This document shows, one piece after another, positions 25,752 to 34,437 of a DNA stretch of 64,000 nucleotides. The notes beneath the pieces were generated by a model. It ran no database searches and had not been told where the DNA came from. It saw nothing but the letters and a program-made list of their open reading frames with translations. Both the position numbers and the translations under genes were made by a program. The first letter of the stretch is position 1; every line of letters starts with the position of its first letter. The DNA comes from Clostridiales bacterium (GTDB lineage: Bacteria > Bacillota > Clostridia > Lachnospirales > Lachnospiraceae), in NCBI GenBank assembly GCA_021204025.1, contig JAJQAC010000019.1, positions 55,693 to 119,692 of the forward strand. Reading direction: 5' to 3'.

Positions 25752-26114
25752 TTGTCAGAACCCCAATTAAGCAAACAAATGGAACTGATGCAGCAAAACG
25801 CCGCTTATGCTTTTCGGGAAGTCCCTACATTTGAAAACCTCTGGGAGTTGATAATTCAGTATCAATCTCATCCATTCCGTACCGTAAAAGGGCTGACCTT
25901 TACCTATGAAATCCATGGTGGAGAGATGCGTGTGAGCAGAAAGGAGAAAACAATTACCAAAAGCAGTGTGAAGATCGCCTTTCAGCGCGCCAAAGCATCC
26001 GAAGGCATCACTGGCCCGAAAAAACTGGGAGTATTTGGAGCGAGCTATCTATATCCGGTATTTATGGAGCTTGGAGTGATAAGAATGATTTCTGATAAAG
26101 AAATGGATCGATAA
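25752..26114 (+). CDS. Conserved hypothetical protein, possibly 5'-truncated
   Basis: 120 codons from TTG 25752, with GGGAGGCGG 8 bases upstream. The sequence (TVKGLTFTYEIHGGEMRVSR, KLGVFGASYLYPVFMELGVI) is coding-like and has host-like codon use, unlike the AT-rich cassette on its left. The same frame stays open upstream to a stop at 25686 and reads KEELSNRGITHSPWEAEIL, which looks like real protein. The 5' end of the original gene may therefore have been lost when the cassette arrived. Family and function not recognised. The 180 bases before it hold no other gene. Confidence 0.55.
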   Translation: MSEPQLSKQMELMQQNAAYAFREVPTFENLWELIIQYQSHPFRTVKGLTFTYEIHGGEMRVSRKEKTITKSSVKIAFQRAKASEGITGPKKLGVFGASYLYPVFMELGVIRMISDKEMDR

Positions 26115-26279
26115 TCCCTGCCGTCCGCACCAGGAGTTGTTATAATTATGGCATATATTCTATTATTATTATAAATATGATTGAATCTGATAAAAATCAA
26201 AATATCGGTTGTTGTATTTTCCATCTACATCATGATATATGGAAAAATGTAAGTGAAAAAGTAATTTTGAAAAAAGGTA

Positions 26280-26330
26280 TTGACATATTTCCAATATAAT
26301 TGTAAACTTATCGAGCATCATGGTTAACAA
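26280..26330 (+). promoter_or_regulatory. bioY promoter with BirA-type biotin operator
   Basis: TTGACA (26280-26285) is 17 bases from TAAACT (26303-26308), a usable sigma-A promoter. Overlapping the -10 box is TTGTAAACT (26300-26308), 13 bases, then GGTTAACAA (26322-26330), an inverted repeat close to the BirA operator (TTGTTAACC, spacer, GGTTAACAA). Biotinyl-AMP-bound BirA would block the -10 region when biotin is plentiful. Confidence 0.8.
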
Positions 26331-26357
26331 AGCTGTGTGCAAAAGGAGATAATAATA

Positions 26358-26930
26358 ATGGAAAATATGACTGCCAAACGAACAGAAATGACTACAGGGA
26401 TTCAGGTACATGACATGACGAAAGTCGCCATTTTTACCGCATTAATGTGCATCCTGGCGCCGATGTCCGTACCAATCGGTCCGATACCGATCTCACTTGC
26501 AAACCTCGTGATGTTCCTTTCCCTCTATGTAGTCGGCAGGAAAAACAGCAGTATCAGCGTTCTGATTTATCTGCTATTGGGTCTGGTCGGCCTGCCGGTG
26601 TTTTCCGGTTATACTGGTGGCCCTGCCAAGCTGCTCGGTCCGACTGGTGGGTATCTGATGGGTTATATCCTGATCCCTCTGATCGGCGGACTGGCAGTGG
26701 AGAAGCAGCCGGCAAATTACCTGTTACAATTGATCGCCATAACTTTTTCTGAGGCGCTTTGCTACGCTCTTGGTACGGCCTGGTTCGTATATCTTATGAA
26801 GTGTACGCTTGCCTATGCGATGTCCGTGTGTGTGTTCCCGTTTATCGGTCTGGATTTGTGCAAGATCGTGGCAGCAATGCTGGTTGGAACGCAGATTCGC
26901 AGGAGACTGGTCCGCGCAAATCTGTGTTGA
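26358..26930 (+). CDS. bioY: Biotin transporter BioY (ECF substrate-binding component)
   Basis: About 190 aa with six membrane segments. The family motif around GLPVFSGYTGGPAKLLGPTGGYL (split over residues about 75-97) is clear. BioY binds biotin in the membrane and works with the shared ECF module, which is not encoded here. I start at ATG 26358, 8 bases after AAAAGGAGAT. A BirA-like operator overlaps its promoter and a terminator follows, so it is a single-gene, biotin-controlled unit. Confidence 0.95.
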   Translation: MENMTAKRTEMTTGIQVHDMTKVAIFTALMCILAPMSVPIGPIPISLANLVMFLSLYVVGRKNSSISVLIYLLLGLVGLPVFSGYTGGPAKLLGPTGGYLMGYILIPLIGGLAVEKQPANYLLQLIAITFSEALCYALGTAWFVYLMKCTLAYAMSVCVFPFIGLDLCKIVAAMLVGTQIRRRLVRANLC

Positions 26931-26966
26931 AAGAAATGATGGTTGTAAGTGAATATGCCGTGAAAG

Positions 26967-27012
26967 AGACTGCATTCCATGCGCAATTGCGCTCCGGGTG
27001 CAGTCTTTATTT
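26967..27012 (+). terminator. Terminator after bioY
   Basis: AGACTGCA (26967-26974) pairs with TGCAGTCT (26999-27006) around an inner GCGCAATTGCGC palindrome, followed by TTATTT. Confidence 0.7.
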
Positions 27013-27069
27013 CGATGACGTTTTTATTTTTCTCGGGTTGCAGATGATATTCACCATATGATATACTAT

Positions 27070-27139
27070 GTTCTATAGGCAGGTTCGTTCTATGAAAGAA
27101 CAAAGAATTTCGCAAAGCGAAATTCTCCGCCTGCGGCGG
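27070..27139 (+). repeat. Short hairpin-array element, possible degenerate relative of copies A and B
   Basis: Three consecutive hairpins: an imperfect one around GGTTCG (27070-27101), GAATTTCGC/GCGAAATTC (27105-27125) and CCGCC/GGCGG (27127-27139). The GGTTCGTTC loop recalls the GGAAAGTTCGTCC loop of copy A. Sits between bioY and the acetyltransferase gene. Confidence 0.45.
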
Positions 27140-27202
27140 GAAGTAAATCGGTTCATCATTAGAGGGAAAATGTTCCTAACGATATAGAAAGAGGACTGTG
27201 AA

Positions 27203-27715
27203 TTGAATACCAATATAAAAGAATTTTTTGAATTTCGCGATATACGCTCCGAGGAGGCGGAAGAAGCTGTCAGGATCGAACAAATCTGTTTCCCGCCGAA
27301 TGAAGCCTGCTCGAGGGAACATATGCTGGAGCGTGTCGCAGTTGCGCCAGAACTTTTCCTGGTGGCGGTGGATCGGAGGACAGGGAAAATAGCCGGTTTT
27401 TTTAATGGGCTTTCCACGAAAGAGGAGATTTTCCGGGATGAATTCTTTACAGACGCGGGACTTTATGACCCGGAAGGGAAAAATGTCATGCTACTGGGCC
27501 TGGATGTGTTGCCAGAGTATCGCGGTCGGGGACTGGCAAAGGCTCTGGTTGCGCGCTATGCCAGTCGGGAACAGGAGAAGGGCCGGAGTTGTCTGATCCT
27601 GACCTGTCTGGAGGAAAAAGTGCTGATGTATCAGAAAATGGGATTTCATGATGACGGAATCGCCAATTCAACCTGGGGCGGAGAAGAGTGGCATGTGATG
27701 AGTCTCAGGATCTGA
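27203..27715 (+). CDS. GNAT family N-acetyltransferase
   Basis: 170 aa. The acetyl-CoA-binding motif A is in LDVLPEYRGRGLAKALV (about residues 99-115, containing R-G-R-G-L-A), and the C-terminal MYQKMGFHDDGI is the usual GNAT beta-strand 5 region. It starts with TTG at 27203, 7 bases after GAGGA. The acceptor is unknown; resemblance to arylalkylamine-type or ribosomal-protein acetyltransferases is too weak to choose. The next gene starts 38 bases downstream. Confidence 0.85.
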   Translation: MNTNIKEFFEFRDIRSEEAEEAVRIEQICFPPNEACSREHMLERVAVAPELFLVAVDRRTGKIAGFFNGLSTKEEIFRDEFFTDAGLYDPEGKNVMLLGLDVLPEYRGRGLAKALVARYASREQEKGRSCLILTCLEEKVLMYQKMGFHDDGIANSTWGGEEWHVMSLRI

Positions 27716-27753
27716 GTGGGCGCATGATAAAACTTTATGTAATGGAGATTAAT

Positions 27754-28452
27754 ATGTCATTATATGCGATCGGAGATTTCCACCTGTCCTTTACCGTCCA
27801 CAAGCCGATGGACATTTTTGGCGCAGAGTGGACAAACCATGCACAAAAATTGCGTGACAACTGGCTGTTTACGGTAAATCCGGAGGATACCGTGGTCATT
27901 ACCGGCGACCACTCCTGGGGACATAATCTGGAAGAGTGCCGGATGGACCTGGATTATATTGCCGGCCTTCCCGGACGCAAGATTCTCCTTCGGGGCAATC
28001 ATGATATGTTCTGGGATCCCGCGAAAACAGAGCGCCTGAACCGGGAATTTGCCGGCAGACTACAATTCCTGCAAAATAATTTTTATACGTATGGGGAGTA
28101 TGCGCTGGTTGGAACAAAGGGCTACTGTGATGAAGGCCGGGATGCCTCGCCGCAGCAACTGGAGAAGCTGCTGCGACGGGAAGAAAATCGGCTGAGGTTG
28201 TCTTTCGAAGCGGCAAAAAGATCCGGATACAGAAAATTTATCGTGTTCCTGCACTTCCCGCCTACCAGCATTTACGAAACAGAGAGCCGTTTTACAAAAA
28301 TGGCAGAGGAATATGGCGCCGAAAAGGTGGTTTATTCCCACTGCCATGGCAAAAAACGGTATGGCGACAGTATCCGGGGATATCAGAACGGAATCGAATA
28401 TAAACTGGTGTCGTCGGATTACCTGGGATTTATACCGGAAAAGATCCTGTAA
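27754..28452 (+). CDS. Metallophosphoesterase family protein
   Basis: About 232 aa. Metal-binding motifs are in order: IGDFHL (D-x-H, about residues 6-11), ITGDHSW (GD, about 48-54), LRGNHDMFW (GNHD, about 84-92), VFLHFPP (H, about 168-174) and YSHCHG (GHxH-like, about 194-199). The second motif reads GDHSWG instead of the usual GDxxD/E. I start at ATG 27754 with GGAGAT 5 bases upstream; a longer frame runs back into the acetyltransferase gene. Likely co-transcribed with that gene; substrate unknown. Confidence 0.85.
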   Translation: MSLYAIGDFHLSFTVHKPMDIFGAEWTNHAQKLRDNWLFTVNPEDTVVITGDHSWGHNLEECRMDLDYIAGLPGRKILLRGNHDMFWDPAKTERLNREFAGRLQFLQNNFYTYGEYALVGTKGYCDEGRDASPQQLEKLLRREENRLRLSFEAAKRSGYRKFIVFLHFPPTSIYETESRFTKMAEEYGAEKVVYSHCHGKKRYGDSIRGYQNGIEYKLVSSDYLGFIPEKIL

Positions 28453-28477
28453 AATCGCAAAGAGATCCTGGTAAGAT

Positions 28478-28852
28478 TTAATCTCTGGTCGGCAGGATCT
28501 CCAGCCAGTAATCGTCAGGATCCGTGATAAAATAGATTCCCATTTTGGGATTTTCAAAGCAGATACAGCCCATATCCTTATGCTTCTGATGAGCCGCCTC
28601 ATAATCATCGACCCGGAAAGCAAGATGGAATTCATTATCGCCCAGGTCATAATGATCCTTTTCCCAATCACGCAGCCAGGTTAATTCCAGCTCATGTGAG
28701 GTGATGCCGTCTCCCAGGTAAACGATGATAAAGCTGCCGTCAGCAGCCTCATTACGCCGTACAACCTTAAGACCCAGTGCCTCCTCATAGAATCGGATGG
28801 ACTTGTCGAGATCCATAACATTGATATTATTGTGTACAAATTTGAATTTCAT
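28478..28852 (-). CDS. VOC family protein, glyoxalase I-like
   Basis: 124 aa. Two beta-alpha-beta-beta-beta units are visible: FVHNNINVMDLDKSIRFYEE at the N-terminus and FHLAFRVDDYEAAHQKHKD from about residue 74. The metal ligands of glyoxalase I have counterparts in H7, E55/E57 (SHELELT), H75 and E118 (DYWLEIL). It may be a lactoylglutathione-lyase-like enzyme removing methylglyoxal or another vicinal-oxygen-chelate protein. AAGGAGAAC lies upstream of the start on the minus strand. Divergent from the amidohydrolase gene. Confidence 0.85.
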   Translation of the reverse strand: MKFKFVHNNINVMDLDKSIRFYEEALGLKVVRRNEAADGSFIIVYLGDGITSHELELTWLRDWEKDHYDLGDNEFHLAFRVDDYEAAHQKHKDMGCICFENPKMGIYFITDPDDYWLEILPTRD

Positions 28853-28969
28853 AAATCGTTCTCCTTTTTTGATTTCTCAGCCAATTCATCATAACACAGT
28901 TATGATAAAATAATCAAAGGAAAACCGTAAAAATTTAAAACAGTTAAAATTCATCAGGAGAAATACACC

Positions 28970-30301
28970 ATGAAAACGATCATCGAACATGCCCATATCC
29001 TTACTATGGACGCAAAAGATACCTGTTATCAAAACAGCTACCTTGTTATCGATCATGACCGGATTATTGCTGTCGGGGACGGAGATTGTCCGGATCCCGT
29101 AGATAACGGTGAAGTCGCTGAACAGATCGACGCCAGAGGAGCCATCCTGATGCCGGGTATGATCAATACCCACTGTCATGTATCAATGATTCCTTTCCGC
29201 ACGATGGGAGACGACTGTCCGGATCGGCTGCGGCGTTTTCTATTCCCTTTAGAGGAAAAAGCCATGACGCCGGAACTTGTCTACTGGGGAGCGCTCTATG
29301 GGATCGCAGAAATGCTGCTTTCCGGTGTCACAACCTTCCTGGATATGTATTATTTTGAAGACCAGGTGGCCAAAGCCTGTGACCTTGCCGGGATCCGGGC
29401 TTTTCCGGGAGAGACGGTTATCGGACAGAAGACCTGTGACAGTTCCGGACCGTATGGCGGCCTGGAATATGGGGAATGGTTGATCCGTAAATGGCAGGGA
29501 CATCCCCTCATCCACCCATTAACCGCTCCACATGCCACCAACACCAGTGAAGGCAGGTTCCTTAGGCAGGCATATGATCTTGCCTGTAAGTACAATACAC
29601 TCTATACGCTTCATAACAGTGAGATGGATTATGAACTTGCTTACTTCGCGAAAGAGTATGGAAAGACGCCGACAGAATTTTTGGATAGCCTTGGCGTACT
29701 GTCACACCGGACAATTCTGGCTCATTGTATTCATATGACAGAACATGATCTTGCTCTGGTTGCGGAACGCGGCACGGCGGTTTCGCACTGTATCGGTTCG
29801 AACACCAAATCCGGCAAGGGCGTTGCCCCGGTTAAGGAAATGACAGCTCTGGGGATCCCGGTCAGCCTTGGCACGGACGGACCTTCCTCAGGCAATACTT
29901 TAAGCATCTTTACGCAGTTCCGGCTCTTCGCGTCATTTCATAAGACAGCAAATCATGACCGTAGTCTGTTTCCTGCTAGAGAAATTGTTCGTTTCGGTAC
30001 AATGGGCGGGGCGAAAGCACTGGGGATTGACGGGGAAACCGGTTCGCTCGAGGCAGGAAAGCAGGCAGATCTCGTATTGATCGAATGTGATTCTGTAAAT
30101 ATGTTTCCCTGCTATAACCCGTATTCAGCGCTGGTTTATTCCGCAGAACGGGCAAATGTGGATCGCGTCTGGGTTGCGGGTCAGGAACTTGTGCGCCATG
30201 GGAAACTCACCCGCCTGAAACTTGATGATATCCGTGCGAATCTGCTCGGACAAATGCAGGATTTTATGGAGAAGGCACAGGAGTATCGTGATATTATATA
30301 A
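28970..30301 (+). CDS. Amidohydrolase of the MTA/SAH-deaminase or chlorohydrolase type
   Basis: 443 aa. The metal-binding NTHCH (about residues 64-68), LHNSEMDYE (about 211-219), AHCIHMTE (about 246-253) and catalytic LGTDGPSSGN (about 302-311) motifs fit the TRZ/ATZ and S-adenosylhomocysteine/methylthioadenosine deaminase subfamily. It would deaminate a purine-like or triazine-like base in the cytoplasm. It is upstream of a Pot-like ABC transporter, a PfkB kinase and an M20 hydrolase. AGGAG lies 7 bases before the ATG. The exact substrate cannot be read from the sequence. Confidence 0.88.
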   Translation: MKTIIEHAHILTMDAKDTCYQNSYLVIDHDRIIAVGDGDCPDPVDNGEVAEQIDARGAILMPGMINTHCHVSMIPFRTMGDDCPDRLRRFLFPLEEKAMTPELVYWGALYGIAEMLLSGVTTFLDMYYFEDQVAKACDLAGIRAFPGETVIGQKTCDSSGPYGGLEYGEWLIRKWQGHPLIHPLTAPHATNTSEGRFLRQAYDLACKYNTLYTLHNSEMDYELAYFAKEYGKTPTEFLDSLGVLSHRTILAHCIHMTEHDLALVAERGTAVSHCIGSNTKSGKGVAPVKEMTALGIPVSLGTDGPSSGNTLSIFTQFRLFASFHKTANHDRSLFPAREIVRFGTMGGAKALGIDGETGSLEAGKQADLVLIECDSVNMFPCYNPYSALVYSAERANVDRVWVAGQELVRHGKLTRLKLDDIRANLLGQMQDFMEKAQEYRDII

Positions 30302-30343
30302 AAGAAATCTTTATTTATTTTTTACAACTTCTTTACCAGTTTA

Positions 30344-30406
30344 TTGACAATTAATTCACTCAATGATAAGATGTACACATCATACATTGGAATGTTCATT
30401 GTATGA
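30344..30406 (+). promoter_or_regulatory. Promoter and dyad operator of the ABC transporter operon
   Basis: TTGACA (30344-30349), 17 bases, then TAAGAT (30367-30372) gives a good sigma-A promoter. Directly at the expected start of transcription lies TCATACA (30380-30386) ... TGTATGA (30400-30406), a 7-base perfect inverted repeat with a 13-base spacer, a likely repressor site. The promoter also decides the start of the next gene: an ATG at 30363 lies inside it and cannot be used from this transcript. Confidence 0.65.
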
Positions 30407-30440
30407 ATTTTTTCGGTTTACCGAAAGGGAGGGCTTGGAG

Positions 30441-31274
30441 TTGAAGAAAAAATCTTTGTTCTTTGGTTATCTTATGATTTTTCCCGGCTGCCTGTTTATC
30501 GCAGTTTTTATGCTGATCCCCCTGTTCATGCTTGTATTTAAATCTTTCTTTCATGACGGAGGAGGCTTTACTCTGGCAAATTACTGGGAGATCTTTCAGA
30601 GCACCTATTTTCAACAGGTACTTGTCCGTAGCCTGAAGCTGAGTATTCTCAGCACTGCGGTTTGTGCGGTACTCGGATTTCCGACTGCTTATTATATTGC
30701 CAAATATTCCAGACAGAAGGGTATGCTGATGGCTTTTGCCGTATTCCCCATGTTTACCAGCCCGGTGATCCGTTCTTTCAGCTGGATGGTGCTTCTGGGT
30801 AAAAAGGGTATTGTGAATTCCTTTTTTGTCTCAACAGGTCTGACAGCCAAACCGATCAGCCTTTTATATAATGAAATTTCAATTACAATTGGTTTTATCC
30901 AGCTTTTTCTCCCGCTTATGATCCTGTCCTTAATCGGAGTCATGGAAAATATTCCGGAAGATCTGAATCTGGCAGCCGGAAGTCTTGGCGCTACCCGGAT
31001 GGGGACATTTCGCCATGTAGTGCTTCCGCTCAGTATCCCCGGACTCGTTACCGGTTGTGTACTGGTGTTTACCGGTTGTCTGACCGCCTACACGACGCCT
31101 CAGCTTCTGGGGGGAACTGACACCAGGGTACTGGCTACCGTCATTTATCAGTATGCAATGAGCCTTGGCGACTGGACTCAGGCTTCGGTCGTTGCCGTGG
31201 TGATGATTGTAATAACCATATGTGTATCTACTATTATTAACGGAATCAGCCGCCGGCTGAACCCGACTATTTAG
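30441..31274 (+). CDS. ABC transporter permease, PotB-like
   Basis: About 277 aa, six membrane segments. The EAA loop is DLNLAAGSLGATRMGTFRHV (about residues 173-192), typical of binding-protein-dependent importers of the spermidine/putrescine class. I start at TTG 30441, about 6 bases after GGGAGGG, because the longer ATG 30363 lies in the promoter. It is first in a four-gene operon: permease, ATPase, binding protein, permease. Confidence 0.9.
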   Translation: MKKKSLFFGYLMIFPGCLFIAVFMLIPLFMLVFKSFFHDGGGFTLANYWEIFQSTYFQQVLVRSLKLSILSTAVCAVLGFPTAYYIAKYSRQKGMLMAFAVFPMFTSPVIRSFSWMVLLGKKGIVNSFFVSTGLTAKPISLLYNEISITIGFIQLFLPLMILSLIGVMENIPEDLNLAAGSLGATRMGTFRHVVLPLSIPGLVTGCVLVFTGCLTAYTTPQLLGGTDTRVLATVIYQYAMSLGDWTQASVVAVVMIVITICVSTIINGISRRLNPTI

Positions 31275-31289
31275 AGAAAGGGACTGATT

Positions 31290-32339
31290 ATGGCACTGAT
31301 CGAGCTTCAAAATATCACAGCCGGATATGACAAAACAGTAATTCTCAAAGATCTCAACCTCAATGTAGAGAAAGGCGAACTGGTTTCCCTTCTGGGTTCC
31401 AGCGGCTGCGGAAAGACAACGACGCTGCGGCTGATTGCCGGTTTTTCCGAACCGATGAGCGGAAAATTTATCTTTGACGGAAAGGATTATACACGTGTAC
31501 CGCTCCATAAACGAAACTTCGGTTTTGTTTTCCAGAGTTATGCTCTTTTTCCGCATATGACCATTTTTGACAACGTCGCTTTTGGCCTGAAGATGCGCAG
31601 GTGTTCTTCGTCGGAGATTCAGAAGCAGGTACTGGAAGCGCTGGAGATGGTTGACCTCGCCGGATATGAGAAACGGTTTCCCAAAGAGCTTTCTGGTGGC
31701 CAGCGTCAGAGAGTCGCGCTCGCGCGTGCGCTTGTGATCAAACCGGATCTTCTCCTGATGGATGAACCTCTCAGTAACCTTGACGCCAAGCTGCGCGTCA
31801 AGATGCGTGTCGAGATCCGCAGGATTCAGCAGCAGTTCGGCATTACTGCCATCTACGTCACACATGACCAGGAAGAATGTTTTGCGATCTCAGACAAGGT
31901 TGCTATTATGAACCAGGGAGCGATCGAACAACTGGATGCTCCGGATATGATCTATAATCATCCAAAAACAGAATTTATTGCCAGATTTGTAGGATTTGAA
32001 AATTTCCTCAATCTGACAGCCGCGGAAAATGGTTACCGTGGGAATGACGGGACCTTTTTCCATGTGGACGCACCCGGACAGAGTGGAAATACCGTTGCCT
32101 GCATCCGCCCGGAGGACATCCAGATCACAGTTGGAGACAGCGAGCTTCCGAATCAGCTTGCCGGCAGGGTGATGGTTGGTACGTTCCTTGGCAAGAGTTA
32201 TCAGTACAATGTGAAAACCGCGCTTGGCGAACTGGTGGTCAGCACCGACCAGGAGCGTATTTATCACGCCGGAGAGAATGTTACGTTATCTCTGGCGCCA
32301 AATAAAATCATTCTTTTACAGGAGGGAACTAAATTATGA
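31290..32339 (+). CDS. ABC transporter ATP-binding protein, PotA-like
   Basis: 349 aa. Walker A GSSGCGKTT (about residues 36-44), Q-loop FVFQSYALFPH, signature LSGGQRQRVALARAL (about 132-146), Walker B LLLMDEPLSNLDA and H-loop THDQEE are all present. The C-terminal 110 residues form a TOBE domain of the polyamine/iron/thiamine type. It starts 15 bases after the permease gene and overlaps the binding-protein gene by 4 bases. It powers the importer with the two flanking permeases. Confidence 0.95.
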   Translation: MALIELQNITAGYDKTVILKDLNLNVEKGELVSLLGSSGCGKTTTLRLIAGFSEPMSGKFIFDGKDYTRVPLHKRNFGFVFQSYALFPHMTIFDNVAFGLKMRRCSSSEIQKQVLEALEMVDLAGYEKRFPKELSGGQRQRVALARALVIKPDLLLMDEPLSNLDAKLRVKMRVEIRRIQQQFGITAIYVTHDQEECFAISDKVAIMNQGAIEQLDAPDMIYNHPKTEFIARFVGFENFLNLTAAENGYRGNDGTFFHVDAPGQSGNTVACIRPEDIQITVGDSELPNQLAGRVMVGTFLGKSYQYNVKTALGELVVSTDQERIYHAGENVTLSLAPNKIILLQEGTKL

Positions 32340-33514
32340 AAAAACAGGCAATTGGACTTATGCTCGCGATGACAGCATGCGCGGGACTGATGACCGGATG
32401 CGGATCTTCGTCTTCATCCTCTGCGGCTTCTACTACTGCGGCGGAGACGACAGCGGCAGAAACCGAAGCGACCGAGGAGACCGAAGCAGCAGACGCGCAG
32501 ACGGAAGCAGAAGAGACAAAGGCAAAAGATTCGGGAGAAAAGCCGTTTGCCGGCCAGACCTTAAGCATTTCTACCTTCGCTTTTAACGCGGAACTGCTTC
32601 AGAAAAATATCTATGATCCTTTTATGGAAGAGACCGGCTGTGAACTGATCGTGGAGGGAGCGGCAAATGCGGCGCGTGTAACCAAGATCAAGGAAAGCCC
32701 GCAGGATTATGACATCGTTATTATCGGCGACTCCTTTATCGTTGACCTGATCAATGATGGACTGGTTGCGGAGATTGACCGCTCAGCGCTCACCAATCTG
32801 GATGCGCTTTATGACTGCGCGAAGGCACCGTTCGGAGAAGAGTACGGTCCTGCGTATACCTTCAACCGGATCGGCATTGTATACGATTCCAGTTTCTGCC
32901 CGATCGAACTGACGTCCTGGGCGGATCTGTGGAACCCGGAGCTGGAAGACAGTATCGCCATTCCGGATATCACCGCGACGACCGGCCCGCTCTTTTACTA
33001 TATGACAGCGAAAGCATTTGATCTGACTCCCGGTGAGGATGACGATGCAATTTTTGCCAAGTTAGAAGAGTTAAAGCCCAATATTGTAAAGACGTATACC
33101 AGCGCTAACGATACAATCACCATGCTGAATCAGGGTGAGGTCAATACCGCAGTTCTTCTGGATTATTCCTACACTACCGCAAAACAGGCTTCTGAAGATT
33201 ACGTATGGGTGGATCCATCCGAGGGAAGCTACAGCGGATTCAACGCGATTAATATCCTGAAGGATTGCGAAAATATGGATCTGGCACATGCGTTTGTCGA
33301 TTATTATATCTCTTATGAGGTTCAGCTTGCCGAGGCTCTTGACGGCGTGGATTCGCCGGTCAGAACGGATATCGAGCTGACAGAAGAACAGTCTCAGAAC
33401 TTTACTTATGGCGAAGACACCATCAACAATCTGATGTTCCCAGATTGGGATGTCATCAACGCAAACAAAGCTGACTGGATTACCCGCTGGAATGAATTAT
33501 TCTCTGTGCAGTAA
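32336..33514 (+). CDS. ABC transporter substrate-binding lipoprotein, PotD-like
   Basis: 392 aa. A signal peptide ends in a lipobox LMTGC, so the protein is anchored to the outer membrane face by Cys at about residue 22. A Ser/Thr/Ala/Glu-rich linker follows to about residue 70, then a type II periplasmic-binding-protein fold (QTLSISTFAFNAELL onward). It resembles PotD/PotF, but the ligand need not be a polyamine: the neighbours (deaminase-like amidohydrolase, PfkB kinase) suggest a nucleobase, nucleoside or amide. Overlaps the ATPase gene by 4 bases. Confidence 0.9.
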   Translation: MKKQAIGLMLAMTACAGLMTGCGSSSSSSAASTTAAETTAAETEATEETEAADAQTEAEETKAKDSGEKPFAGQTLSISTFAFNAELLQKNIYDPFMEETGCELIVEGAANAARVTKIKESPQDYDIVIIGDSFIVDLINDGLVAEIDRSALTNLDALYDCAKAPFGEEYGPAYTFNRIGIVYDSSFCPIELTSWADLWNPELEDSIAIPDITATTGPLFYYMTAKAFDLTPGEDDDAIFAKLEELKPNIVKTYTSANDTITMLNQGEVNTAVLLDYSYTTAKQASEDYVWVDPSEGSYSGFNAINILKDCENMDLAHAFVDYYISYEVQLAEALDGVDSPVRTDIELTEEQSQNFTYGEDTINNLMFPDWDVINANKADWITRWNELFSVQ

Positions 33515-33531
33515 CAGGAGTTGATACGATT

Positions 33532-34311
33532 ATGAAAAAGAGTAAGGCGCTGCTTATTGTTACCTGTCTCGTCTACGTGTTCTTGCTGGGACCGCTGCTG
33601 ATTATCGCGGCGGCCTCCTTCAGTGACACCAGCTACCTGACATTTCCGGGAAAGGGATTTACCCTTCGCTGGTATGCTCAGATCTTTCAGGTGAAATCCT
33701 TTATCTCGGCCGCTCAGATGAGCCTCTTTATCGCGGTGGCCGCGACACTGATCGCTCTGATTCTGGGGCTTCCGGCAGCTTATGCGCTGAACCGGTATCC
33801 CGTAAAGGGAAAGGAGATGATCCAGTCGCTGTTTCTCTCGCCGGTACTGATCCCGGTGATTGTACTTGGTTTTATCATGCTTCGTTATGTAGTCAACCAG
33901 TACAATCTGCCTACCGTTGCAAGTCTTCTGATCGGTCATACCATCCTTTCCATCCCTTATGTGATGCGGGTGGTGACAGCGAGCTTAAGCAGCTTTGATT
34001 TTGCCGTCGAAGAGGCCGCAAGAAGCCTTGGCGCTACACAGGTTTATACCTTTTTTCATATCGTACTGCCTAATATCAAATCCGGAATCGCGTCTGCCTG
34101 CATTATGGCGCTGATCAATTCGTTCAATAATGTATCGCTTTCGACCTTCCTTACCGGGGCTGGTGTCAAGATGTTGCCGATCGAGATGATGGCTTATGTT
34201 GAATATCATTTCGAACCTACGATTGCGGCACTTTCCACGCTCATGATGCTGGTGACACTGGGAGTGATGCTGTTGATTGAGAAGACGCTTGGACTCAAGA
34301 GCATCGTATAA
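33532..34311 (+). CDS. ABC transporter permease, PotC-like
   Basis: 259 aa with six membrane segments. The EAA motif is EEAARSLGATQVYTFFHIVL (about residues 159-178). It is the second permease of the importer and the last gene of the operon. A long hairpin follows that can end transcription from both sides, since the next gene points the other way. Confidence 0.92.
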   Translation: MKKSKALLIVTCLVYVFLLGPLLIIAAASFSDTSYLTFPGKGFTLRWYAQIFQVKSFISAAQMSLFIAVAATLIALILGLPAAYALNRYPVKGKEMIQSLFLSPVLIPVIVLGFIMLRYVVNQYNLPTVASLLIGHTILSIPYVMRVVTASLSSFDFAVEEAARSLGATQVYTFFHIVLPNIKSGIASACIMALINSFNNVSLSTFLTGAGVKMLPIEMMAYVEYHFEPTIAALSTLMMLVTLGVMLLIEKTLGLKSIV

Positions 34312-34321
34312 TGAAAACCAG

Positions 34322-34384
34322 ATGCCCCGCATCAGGCTGCAGATTATCTGCTCGAGTGCATTGCCTGTATGTGGGGTATTGTTA
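34322..34384 (+). terminator. Probable (bidirectional) terminator between convergent transporter and kinase genes
   Basis: ATGCCCCGCATCAGGC (34322-34337) pairs, with wobble pairs, to GCCTGTATGTGGGGTAT (34363-34379). An inner GCAGAT/ATCTGC hairpin is nested in the loop. A T-rich stretch follows. Confidence 0.55.
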
Positions 34385-34437
34385 TATAAAATATAAGGCG
34401 AACATGACATGAGTTCCGTTTATTAAATCTCTGGTTA

